Shown here piece by piece: positions 44,239-51,035 of a DNA stretch of 51,035 nucleotides. The position numbers and the translations under genes are program-made. Position 1 is the first letter of the stretch. Every line of letters starts with the position of its first letter. This stretch comes from a bacterium HR30 (GTDB taxonomy: Bacteria; Desulfobacterota; Binatia; HRBIN30). The notes below the pieces were generated by a model that was given only the letters and a program-made list of their open reading frames with translations, made no database searches and had not been told where the DNA came from. The stretch covers positions 1 through 51,035 of the forward strand of contig BEIG01000009.1 of assembly GCA_002898795.1 (NCBI GenBank), in the 5' to 3' direction.

Positions 44239-45657
44239 CTAGCCCGAGCGCTCTACTCCGAGGCGGGTGGCACGCAGGTGCCAAGCACGTCGTGTGGTTG
44301 GGCGGATGCGAGCGTGCGCAGCGCGAACCACTCCCGGAACCCACACGATGGTCCCGGCATCCTCCACGATCGGTCGGCCCCAACGCTCTAGGCGCGCCAC
44401 GTGCCGATCACAGTACACGTCTTGCAACTTCCGCTTGCCCCTCATACCCAGGGGGGTCAACGTATCGCCATGGCGCGCTGGGCGGGCAACGAGCGACCCT
44501 TTCAGGGCATCGGCGTCGACAAGCGCGCTCATTTCGTCGCGCGTCATTTCGTCCAGCTCCCGTTGCGGCTCGACACACATCTCCACGGTAAAAAGCCAGC
44601 CGCCTGGCATGGAATACGACCGCCCGGGCTCGAGCGTCACCGCGCTCCAGTCTTGGTCCTCGGCAATCCGAGAAACCTGATCTTGCGGGACGTAGATGAG
44701 ATATTCTCCACGGGTACAGACATAGCCAGTCGCCTTACGGCCTGAGAGAACAACGAACGGCTGTGTGCGCGATTCCACTGCGGTGTTCAGTTTTCTCACA
44801 AGCGCGGGCTCCGGCACCGTGCCAGTTTGCTGCCGGAGCCAAAGACGCAGGAGCTCTCCCCGCCAATAAGGCGGTAGTTCACGGAGACTGGCAAGGTCTA
44901 GGTGTCCCTCCGCCATCTCGACGCTACGTAATTTCTCGTTGACCACCGCGTCCAATGCGTCCACCGCCTCACGGGCTACAGTAGCCAAGCGGGCAACCGC
45001 AGCCGAAAAGCCGGGTTGCATCGCCTTCAGCTCGGGAATGAGCGCTGCCCGCACGCGATTACGGAGAAGGCGAAGGTCGCGATTGCTTTCGTCTTCGCGC
45101 CAAGGCACACCAAGTTCGAGTAGGAAGTCGCGAGCTTCTGCACGGCTGCAATCGATCAGGGGGCGAACAATCCCATCACTGCGGACATGCAGAATGCCTC
45201 GTAATCCTCTCAGTCCGGTTCCACGAAGGAGGCGCAAGAGGATGGTTTCCGCCTGATCGTCCCGCGTGTGACCGGTAGCTACCTTGGTGCAATCAAATCG
45301 CTGGGCAACTTCGCGCAAATACGCATACCGGAGCACCCGGGCTCGTGCTTCGACGTTGCTGCCTGACAAGAGCTCGCGAGGCAGTTCCCGCGTGTCGACG
45401 GGCAGCCCGAGATCCCTAGCCAACTGGCAAACAAACGTCTGATCTTCGCGAGCCGAAGCTCGAAGCTGGTGGTTCAGGTGGGCGACCACGAGTTCCAGCC
45501 CCAGAGCCTGTGCGAGCTTTTTCAACGCGAGGAGCATCGCAACCGAATCTCCCCCGCCCGACACGGCCACAACCACGCGTTCTCCGCGGGTGAACATGTC
45601 GTAGGCACGAACCGTTTGCCAGACCTTGCGCAAAAACCAGTTGCGTTTTTCCACCAT
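44239..45657 (-). CDS. tilS: tRNA(Ile)-lysidine synthetase
   Basis: A 472-residue enzyme that converts C34 of the AUA-reading tRNA-Ile to lysidine. The PP-loop is VVVAVSGGGDSVAML at about 28-42. HLNHQLRASARED, ATGHTRDDQAETILLRLLRGTGLRGLRG and RPLIDCSRAEARDFL follow. NRDLRLLRNRVRAALIPEL is the TilS signature, and the C-terminal tRNA-binding domain is present. AAGGGAG precedes the ATG. Divergent from the FAD-dependent oxidoreductase. Confidence 0.96.
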   Translation of the reverse strand: MVEKRNWFLRKVWQTVRAYDMFTRGERVVVAVSGGGDSVAMLLALKKLAQALGLELVVAHLNHQLRASAREDQTFVCQLARDLGLPVDTRELPRELLSGSNVEARARVLRYAYLREVAQRFDCTKVATGHTRDDQAETILLRLLRGTGLRGLRGILHVRSDGIVRPLIDCSRAEARDFLLELGVPWREDESNRDLRLLRNRVRAALIPELKAMQPGFSAAVARLATVAREAVDALDAVVNEKLRSVEMAEGHLDLASLRELPPYWRGELLRLWLRQQTGTVPEPALVRKLNTAVESRTQPFVVLSGRKATGYVCTRGEYLIYVPQDQVSRIAEDQDWSAVTLEPGRSYSMPGGWLFTVEMCVEPQRELDEMTRDEMSALVDADALKGSLVARPARHGDTLTPLGMRGKRKLQDVYCDRHVARLERWGRPIVEDAGTIVWVPGVVRAAHARIRPTTRRAWHLRATRLGVERSG

Positions 45658-45754
45658 TGGCTCCCTTACTGTTGCATCGCCAAGGCTGACCGCAACCAGG
45701 GAACACAGCGGTGGGCGGGAAGCAAATCTTGAGGATGCCTGCTATCGGGAATGC

Positions 45755-47050
45755 ATGCACATTGCCATCGTGGGAGCAGGACCCGCCGGTCTCGCGGCAG
45801 CCTACGACCTTGTCCGGGCCGGGCAATCCGTCACGGTTTTCGAAGGGTCGGAGAGTCTGGGCGGACTCGCCGGGGGCTTTCGAGAGCCGCACTGGGACTG
45901 GTCAGTAGAAAAATTTTACCACCACTGGTTTCAATCAGACCGCGCCATCCTCGGTTTCATCCGCGAACTCGGGTGGGAAAGGGATGTCCTGTTTCCTCGA
46001 CCGTACACTGTCTTGTATCATGAAGGCGATTTCTACCCGGCGGACTCTATTTACACGGCGGCACGATTTTTCTTCCGACGATTTCCGCCGCACGACGTAG
46101 TTCGCTTCGGGCTGGTAGGTCTCTACCTTCGTTTGACACCTTGGTGGCGCCCGTTGGAGCGGGTACCCGCGTCACAATGGTTACGCCGGTGGGCAGGAAG
46201 CCGCATCTACGAAGCGATCTGGGAGCCGATGTTGGTGGGAAAGTTCGGCGTCGAACATGCTGAGACGGTCAACATGGCTTGGTTCTGGGCCAGAATCAAG
46301 TCGCGCACCACACGGCTCGGAACCTTTTCCGGCGGATTTCAAGCGTTCTTCGATCGCCTCGGAGCTTTGCTTGCAAGCCAGGGAGTGCAGTTCCGGATGA
46401 AAACTGCAGTCACCGGCATCTCACCGCGAGCGACGGGAGGACTAACCGTCGAAACGCTGCAAGAGCAGCAGCATTTCGATGCGGTCATTTGCACGTCATC
46501 CCCTGCTCTGGCAAGCCGCATGATTCCGGCCTTACCCTCCAATTACAGCGAAAAGCTGAGAGCGCTCCGTTCCCTCGGCGCCGTGGTTCTCATCGTAGCG
46601 TTAGACCGCCCCTTGACCCGCTACTACTGGCACAACCTTCCGAAGTCGGCTGGCTTCCCATTCTTGGCTTTGGTGGAACATACCAACTTTGTATCTGCCG
46701 AGCATTTCGGGGGTGACCACCTGGTGTATTGCGGGGACTACTTGGATCCCAACCATGAATATTTCCACCTGTCGCACGAGCAGCTCCTGGAACGGTTCAT
46801 CCAGGCCTTTCCGCGGTTCAACCCTGCCTTTGATCCGAGTTGGGTCCGAAAGTCCTGGCTGTTCAAGACGACTTACGCCCAACCCATCCCGCCCGTCGGA
46901 CACTCCCGCAACATTCCTGACGTGCGTACGCCGATCCGGGGGCTGTACTTTGCTTCTATGAGCCAGGTGTATCCCTGGGATCGGGGGACTAACTACGCAG
47001 TGGAACTTGGCCGGCGGGTAGCCAGCATTCTCCTAGCCGATCTGGGGTGA
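45755..47050 (+). CDS. NAD(P)/FAD-dependent oxidoreductase, protoporphyrinogen-oxidase / UDP-galactopyranose-mutase-like
   Basis: A 431-residue flavoprotein. MHIAIVGAGPAGLAAAYDL is the FAD dinucleotide motif, and FEGSESLGGLAGGF completes it. WSVEKFYHHWFQSDRAIL, then WEPMLVGKFG and GTFSGGFQAFFDRLG, recall amine-oxidase-fold proteins found beside glycosyltransferase genes, often misnamed protoporphyrinogen oxidases. C-terminal YPWDRGTNYAVELGRRVA is the second FAD contact. Its reaction is unknown; a role in modifying a sugar or lipid of the surface glycan is possible. The frame extends upstream to 45626 but crosses the tilS start; the ATG at 45755 is clear. Confidence 0.82.
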   Translation: MHIAIVGAGPAGLAAAYDLVRAGQSVTVFEGSESLGGLAGGFREPHWDWSVEKFYHHWFQSDRAILGFIRELGWERDVLFPRPYTVLYHEGDFYPADSIYTAARFFFRRFPPHDVVRFGLVGLYLRLTPWWRPLERVPASQWLRRWAGSRIYEAIWEPMLVGKFGVEHAETVNMAWFWARIKSRTTRLGTFSGGFQAFFDRLGALLASQGVQFRMKTAVTGISPRATGGLTVETLQEQQHFDAVICTSSPALASRMIPALPSNYSEKLRALRSLGAVVLIVALDRPLTRYYWHNLPKSAGFPFLALVEHTNFVSAEHFGGDHLVYCGDYLDPNHEYFHLSHEQLLERFIQAFPRFNPAFDPSWVRKSWLFKTTYAQPIPPVGHSRNIPDVRTPIRGLYFASMSQVYPWDRGTNYAVELGRRVASILLADLG

Positions 47051-47112
47051 GATGCCGCAACCGCGCAAATGACAAATCCGTTCTCAAACCAGGCTGACAG
47101 ACTGCCTTCCGG

Positions 47113-48711
47113 CTAGAAACGTACGGATAAACTGACCCAGCCTTCGTCGTTTCTCCGATACTGACCAACGACCGATCGTCTACGCCCAGCAATCAGCAAG
47201 TATCCCACTTCGCTCGAAAGCCAATCGTTCCACTGATAAGTGAACCGTGGCCGCGCAAATACGTAACTGCTGTCGATTCCATAACCGCCTTGCAAATTTG
47301 TCCGCAGCCGCTCGCTCAGGAAGTTTTTTCTCAATGTGAGAAACGAACGCGTCTCCACATCGCGAATCAGTAAGCGCGTTTCCGCGTCGTTGTTCAGCAA
47401 GTTTGTCTGGTTTAGTTGCAAAATCAGAAGCCACCCATGAAACTGGTAATCCATTCCGACGCCCCACTCGACAGCGTTTCGCGTGACGGATGCCTCGGGA
47501 AGAACGACGGGCGTGGCCCCTGCACCGCGTGCGAGATCTTGCAAAGCCCGGAGGACCTCCCCTGCAAATGCAGGCGACTCAGAGAGTAAGCTGCGCACCT
47601 CGCGTACATACGGTCGCCCACTAATGAAGGCCGCTTCGGCGCGAAACACAAAATCACCGCGTGACTGGGCCGCGTCGAAGCCCACTAAGTCGATAGACTT
47701 GAACGCCGGCTGCAGAAAAGTGTGACCAGCGAGGTTTTTTACACGCAAGGGATTTGCCGGGTTCGGATCGGGTAGCCCCGTCGCCCACGCGCGAAAAGAA
47801 AAGGCTGCCTGCGGATCATACCCCCGGTAGTAGTATCCGGCCACGTCAGTGTTCCACACGGTCGCACCCAGCCGTGCACCGAACGAGCCATCCCGTAACG
47901 TGGCCCGCGGGGCCTCGTTCCGTACTTGGAAGGATAGAGGAACTGCCATCGAAGGGCTTAGCCCCCCTCCCGGCATCGGGAGGGCGCCCTCCGGAATGAC
48001 AAAGCTTGGGGGTGGTACTGCAGCGGGGGGAAACCACCGTTCGGCCTCGCAAACGGACTTAACCGAGTCCACCAACCGGCAACGTGCATCTGCGAACCTG
48101 TACGGTACGAACAGGGGGGCCCAAATCGCTGTAAATCGTGGGTCCGTGAACCAACCGGTCGAAGGCGCCGAGTAGGTAACGGAAACAGCAGGAATGCCAA
48201 TTCGGCGCTCGCCTTCCTCCACGAGAAATGGGTCGAAGTAGGCAAGGCTGTTAAAAACGTCGACAGGCGAAAAGCGATCGAGTTTGCCCCAAGCAACTCG
48301 CTGTTTCCCTAAACGTAGATCGAGACTCCGCCAGCTTGCATCGACGTAAACCTCCTCGAAGTCGACCGCTGGAGAGCGGTTTTGAAACACCTTCCGCCAG
48401 TGCAAGACCCCGCCGCGCCGGGCGAGCATCGTTGGTCCACCGACCATGCCAGAAACACTGGCAGCCAGACGAAAATTCTTGCTCCAGTCCATTCGGGGTG
48501 AAAGCCGCAGCTTACCCTGCGTACGCTCGCGTTGCGTTGATCTATTTTCTTCGAGCACCTCGCGTACTGAGGCGGCCACCCCGACTTCCAGGCGTTTTCC
48601 CTGCCATTCCAAGCGAAACGCGTGCGCCGCAGGTTTCACAAAAGAAACCCAACCAGCGACCAACAAGGCTCTAACCAGGATCCTCCACACCACACACCCC
48701 TCGCGCGCCAT
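47113..48711 (-). CDS. Outer-membrane beta-barrel protein, DUF1302-like
   Basis: A 532-residue protein with a signal peptide of about 31 residues ending PAAHA. Alternating strands run through the whole protein. LDLRLGKQRVAWGKLDRFSPVDVFN near 130 is the typical block of the DUF1302 family of outer-membrane proteins. The C-terminus SLSVRF ends in Phe, as usual for proteins assembled by BAM. Its ligand or role is unknown; relatives are linked to uptake or export of hydrophobic compounds. It supports a Gram-negative envelope. Divergent from the 76-residue gene, convergent with the oxidoreductase. Confidence 0.8.
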   Translation of the reverse strand: MAREGCVVWRILVRALLVAGWVSFVKPAAHAFRLEWQGKRLEVGVAASVREVLEENRSTQRERTQGKLRLSPRMDWSKNFRLAASVSGMVGGPTMLARRGGVLHWRKVFQNRSPAVDFEEVYVDASWRSLDLRLGKQRVAWGKLDRFSPVDVFNSLAYFDPFLVEEGERRIGIPAVSVTYSAPSTGWFTDPRFTAIWAPLFVPYRFADARCRLVDSVKSVCEAERWFPPAAVPPPSFVIPEGALPMPGGGLSPSMAVPLSFQVRNEAPRATLRDGSFGARLGATVWNTDVAGYYYRGYDPQAAFSFRAWATGLPDPNPANPLRVKNLAGHTFLQPAFKSIDLVGFDAAQSRGDFVFRAEAAFISGRPYVREVRSLLSESPAFAGEVLRALQDLARGAGATPVVLPEASVTRNAVEWGVGMDYQFHGWLLILQLNQTNLLNNDAETRLLIRDVETRSFLTLRKNFLSERLRTNLQGGYGIDSSYVFARPRFTYQWNDWLSSEVGYLLIAGRRRSVVGQYRRNDEGWVSLSVRF

Positions 48712-48799
48712 ACTCAGAGAGGCCCGCTTACCTTGAAACCTGCACTACAGCAAGATATTTCGACTCCCCGTGGGCGCCTCGAGGAACTTCGGAGATCAA

Positions 48800-49030
48800 A
48801 TGGCACGGGTTTTAGACAGCGACATCGTCATGACCCACGAACGTTTTATCGCGGCCATGGAGGCGAGGCTGGGTACGATGCCGCCGGACCAGAAAGAGCG
48901 GTACTTTGCTGTGCTCTCCACCTTGGTCAACAAACTCGAGGACCCGCAGAAAAGCCTCCGGGAGATTCTGCAAGAGATGGTCAACGAGGCCGCGGCCCTC
49001 GTTTTCGCCGAGCTCCAAGCCGATAGGTAA
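48800..49030 (+). CDS. Small protein of unknown function, 76 residues
   Basis: MARVLDSDI at the start, then an all-helical, charged composition: THERFIAAMEARLGTMP, PPDQKERYFAVLSTLVNKL and KSLREILQEMVNEAAAL. No cysteines or membrane helix. GGAG lies 5 bases before the ATG. It stops 9 bases before the RNase Z-like gene, so the two are very likely co-transcribed. I do not recognise the family; a partner or regulator of the downstream enzyme is possible. Confidence 0.7.
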   Translation: MARVLDSDIVMTHERFIAAMEARLGTMPPDQKERYFAVLSTLVNKLEDPQKSLREILQEMVNEAAALVFAELQADR

Positions 49031-49039
49031 GTCCGAACG

Positions 49040-50056
49040 GTGAAATCAGCCTTTGTCCCGCGGCTGATCAACGGCCCCTTCGGCGACCCTGGCCTGTACG
49101 TGTCTCTACGTTGGCTGGGCCGGGCGCTCCTCTTTGACCTCGGCAACCTCGAGCGGATCCCTGGTGCTGCAATTGCGCGGGTGAGCCATGTGTTTGTCTC
49201 GCACACTCACCTCGACCATTTCATTGGTTTTGATCGGCTGTTGCGCATTTTTCTGGCCCGAGACGCGGAACTTGTTCTTTACGGCCCCGCGGGTATCACG
49301 CGCAACGTGGCCGGCAAACTGCAGGGGTACACCTGGAATTTGGTGGAGAACTACTCTTTTTCCTTATTGGTGCACGAGGTTGATCGCGACAAAATCTCCC
49401 GGTGTCGCTTCCGCGCCCGAACCGGCTTCGAGGCGGAAAAGTTGGAGGAGCAACCATTACAGGGACTCTTGCACTCGGAGGCTTCGCTCTGGGTCGAGGC
49501 GGCTATTCTCGACCACCGTATCCCGTGCTTAGCCTTTGCGCTCCAGGAGCCGACCCGACTGAACATTCGCACCGATGCCTTGCGCCAGTTGGGCGTTCCT
49601 CCCGGGCCGTGGCTAAGCGAACTGAAACAACGGATTCGCGAGTCCTCCCCAGAAGACACGCTCATTTGCGCTCGGTGGTGTGAGCAAGGTAAAGAACACA
49701 CACGGGAATTTCGCCTAGGAGACCTCCGCCGGGAATTGGTGCTCGAGACACCGGGCACAAAGATCTGTTACGTCGTCGATGCCATTTTCCATAAGGACAA
49801 TGTTCGACGAATTGTGGAACTGGCTCGGGGCGCTGACTTGTTCTTCTGTGAATCCCTCTTTCTGGATCGAGATCGCGAGGAGGCGAGCAAGCGTTACCAT
49901 CTCACGGCCCGTCAAGCAGGCACATTAGCCCGTCTTGCCGGCGTGCGACAACTTAGAACGTTTCACTTTTCCCCACGGTACAGCGGGCAAGCGCAGCAGC
50001 TTGTTGCCGAAGCTCAAGCAACTTTTCTGGGAGAACTGCCGCCCGATGAGCCTTGA
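49040..50056 (+). CDS. RNase Z-like metallo-beta-lactamase-fold hydrolase
   Basis: A 338-residue protein. SHTHLDHFIGFDRLLR near 53-68 is the HxHxDH zinc motif. CYVVDAIF near 248 and CESLFLDRDREEASKRYHLTA supply further ligands. TFHFSPRYSG near the end matches the RNase Z HFSxRY block. These features suggest tRNA 3' processing or a related phosphodiesterase. The motif has Leu where tRNase Z usually has Gly (HxHGDH), and it is longer than short-form enzymes in the middle, so a different substrate is possible. Start is a GTG. Overlaps the next gene by 11 bases. Confidence 0.8.
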   Translation: MKSAFVPRLINGPFGDPGLYVSLRWLGRALLFDLGNLERIPGAAIARVSHVFVSHTHLDHFIGFDRLLRIFLARDAELVLYGPAGITRNVAGKLQGYTWNLVENYSFSLLVHEVDRDKISRCRFRARTGFEAEKLEEQPLQGLLHSEASLWVEAAILDHRIPCLAFALQEPTRLNIRTDALRQLGVPPGPWLSELKQRIRESSPEDTLICARWCEQGKEHTREFRLGDLRRELVLETPGTKICYVVDAIFHKDNVRRIVELARGADLFFCESLFLDRDREEASKRYHLTARQAGTLARLAGVRQLRTFHFSPRYSGQAQQLVAEAQATFLGELPPDEP

Positions 50057-50483
50057 TAGCGCAGCGCTGGAACTCGTGTTACGTGGCCGCGTGGCCCATC
50101 TGGCCACAGCCGACGGCCACGGCATCCCCCATGTAGTCCCAATTTGTTACGCGTACAAATCGGGCTGCTTCTATTTCGTGATCGATCGGAAACCGAAGAA
50201 AAAGCCACGGGATCTCAAGCGTTTACGGAACATCCGTGACAACCCCCACGTGGCACTGGTCATCGACCGTTATGAGGAGGACTGGAACCTGCTAGCCTTC
50301 GTCTTGGTTCACGGAAGTGCCGAGATGGTGACAGACCTTACCGAGTGGGCTGCCGCGATCGACCTTTTGCGGGAAAGGTACGCCGGCTACCAAGTAATGC
50401 CGCTCACGTTCGAGGAAAATCCGGTCGTTCGCGTGCGCATACACCGCTACCATTTTTGGGCGGCCAGCAACCAGGAATCCTGA
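50046..50483 (+). CDS. PPOX-class flavin/F420-binding split-barrel protein
   Basis: A 145-residue protein. RGRVAHLATADGHGIPHVVPICYAY is shortened here to its key points: RVAHLAT, GIPHVVPI and CYAY form the first strands of the split barrel; KPRDLKRLRNIRDNPHVAL and WNLLAFVLVHGSAEMV follow. The layout fits the probable F420-dependent PPOX subgroup (Rv0121c-like) more than PdxH. Substrate unknown. The ATG at 50046 lies inside the end of the RNase Z-like gene; the frame upstream to 49935 is not part of it. Confidence 0.82.
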   Translation: MSLDSAALELVLRGRVAHLATADGHGIPHVVPICYAYKSGCFYFVIDRKPKKKPRDLKRLRNIRDNPHVALVIDRYEEDWNLLAFVLVHGSAEMVTDLTEWAAAIDLLRERYAGYQVMPLTFEENPVVRVRIHRYHFWAASNQES

Positions 50484-50563
50484 TAAGACAAGTGCCACAC
50501 GCACTTCCCCGGGCGGGCCTTCGAGTCTGCCCCTGGGAGCTGCGCGGCCGAAAGCTGACCGGG

Positions 50564-51010
50564 TTAGGTCAGGGGTTCCACAACTACAGTGAGGTGCGCG
50601 ACTACACCCGCAGGTAAATGCACCGGCACCGAGTGTTCGCCGAGGGTTTTAATTGGTTCTTGCAAGCGGATGCGGCGGCGTTCGACAGCGATCCCCTGCT
50701 CTGCGAGGAGGCGTTCCAGGTCGAGGTTCGTGACCGATCCGAACAGCTTACCTTCCTCACCGGCCCGCACTTTCACCACCAGTCGCATTTGCGTCAACCT
50801 TTGCGCTAGAGTTTCGCTGGCACGTTTCTGCCGGTCGTACCTCGCTGCCGCCACGCGCTGTTCGTGTTCGAGCAACCGACGGTTACGGCGATCAGCAACA
50901 ACGGCGAGTCCGCGAGGGATCAAGTAGTTTCGGGCAAAGCCGGGACGCACTTTTACGATGTCACCGCTTCTTCCCAAGTTGGGAATTTCGGCTCGTAGAA
51001 TCACTTCCAT
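50564..51010 (-). CDS. rplI: 50S ribosomal protein L9
   Basis: A 148-residue protein. MEVILRAEIPNLGRSGDIVKV and GFARNYLIPRGLAVVA are the L9 signature. The long connecting helix follows, and the C-terminal RNA-binding domain starts near 80 (GSVTNLDLERLLAEQG). GAGGAG lies 7 bases before the ATG. Its usual operon partners rpsF and rpsR would lie upstream, beyond the right edge of the window. Confidence 0.97.
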   Translation of the reverse strand: MEVILRAEIPNLGRSGDIVKVRPGFARNYLIPRGLAVVADRRNRRLLEHEQRVAAARYDRQKRASETLAQRLTQMRLVVKVRAGEEGKLFGSVTNLDLERLLAEQGIAVERRRIRLQEPIKTLGEHSVPVHLPAGVVAHLTVVVEPLT

Positions 51011-51035
51011 GCTGTAGCTCCTCGTGAATCCTCTG

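Noticed and set aside
1-51035. tRNA, rRNA, CRISPR, prophage or insertion-sequence content
   Set aside because: No T-arm-like GGTTCGAATCC with a fitting cloverleaf, no repeat-spacer array, and no transposase, integrase or phage structural gene was seen on either strand.

Overview
The window reads as a chromosomal segment of a GC-rich Gram-negative bacterium. It is densely packed with core genes and has no phage, insertion sequence, CRISPR array, rRNA or tRNA gene that I can recognise. A DUF1302-like outer-membrane barrel, an OxyR/Dps pair, GTP-dependent PEP carboxykinase, a luciferase-like (LLM) oxidoreductase, a possible F420-type PPOX protein and a c-di-AMP operon (cdaA-cdaR-glmM) together suggest a deltaproteobacterial-type lineage (Desulfobacterota or Binatota-like). 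That placement is inference from gene content only.

Layout. 1-1490: a sulfatase-fold protein cut by the window edge, with its catalytic positions apparently lost, behind a radical SAM/SPASM protein. 1531-3138: oxidative-stress pair dps (minus) and oxyR (plus) sharing a short control region. 3200-12135: lytic transglycosylase, acyl-CoA ligase, then a tight minus-strand trio (malyl-CoA-lyase-like enzyme, FAH-family enzyme, pckG), an LLM oxidoreductase and a zinc alcohol dehydrogenase; this is central and carboxylate/CoA metabolism. 12206-13559: pteridine-reductase-like SDR overlapping trmB. 13507-22854: a nine-gene minus-strand surface-polysaccharide operon (five GT2, two GT4, one methyltransferase, one Wzx-like flippase), with a divergent multipass membrane protein at 22935-24941.

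25018-27162 is a compact, self-contained transcription unit: a sigma70-like promoter, three tandem secreted paralogs of about 200 residues of a family I do not recognise, and a 16-bp perfect hairpin terminator. It is followed by about 1.5 kb (27163-28676) with no convincing gene. The three paralogs are the best candidate here for something undescribed.

28677-41177 is an eleven-gene minus-strand run in the order of transcription cdaA, cdaR, glmM, nnrE/nnrD fusion, tsaE, lysC, cimA, nifS/iscS, mnmA, mtaB, rnc. It combines c-di-AMP synthesis, cell-wall amino sugar supply, cofactor repair, aspartate-family and isoleucine precursor synthesis, and a group of tRNA anticodon-loop modification enzymes. 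After a 1.1-kb gene-free stretch come ftsH and tilS (minus), an FAD-dependent oxidoreductase of the glycan-locus type (plus), the outer-membrane barrel (minus), a plus-strand three-gene set (76-residue unknown protein, RNase Z-like protein, PPOX protein), and rplI (minus) at the right edge.

Functional calls rest on motifs read from the translations; no database search was run. Start sites were chosen by family N-terminus and visible ribosome-binding sites.
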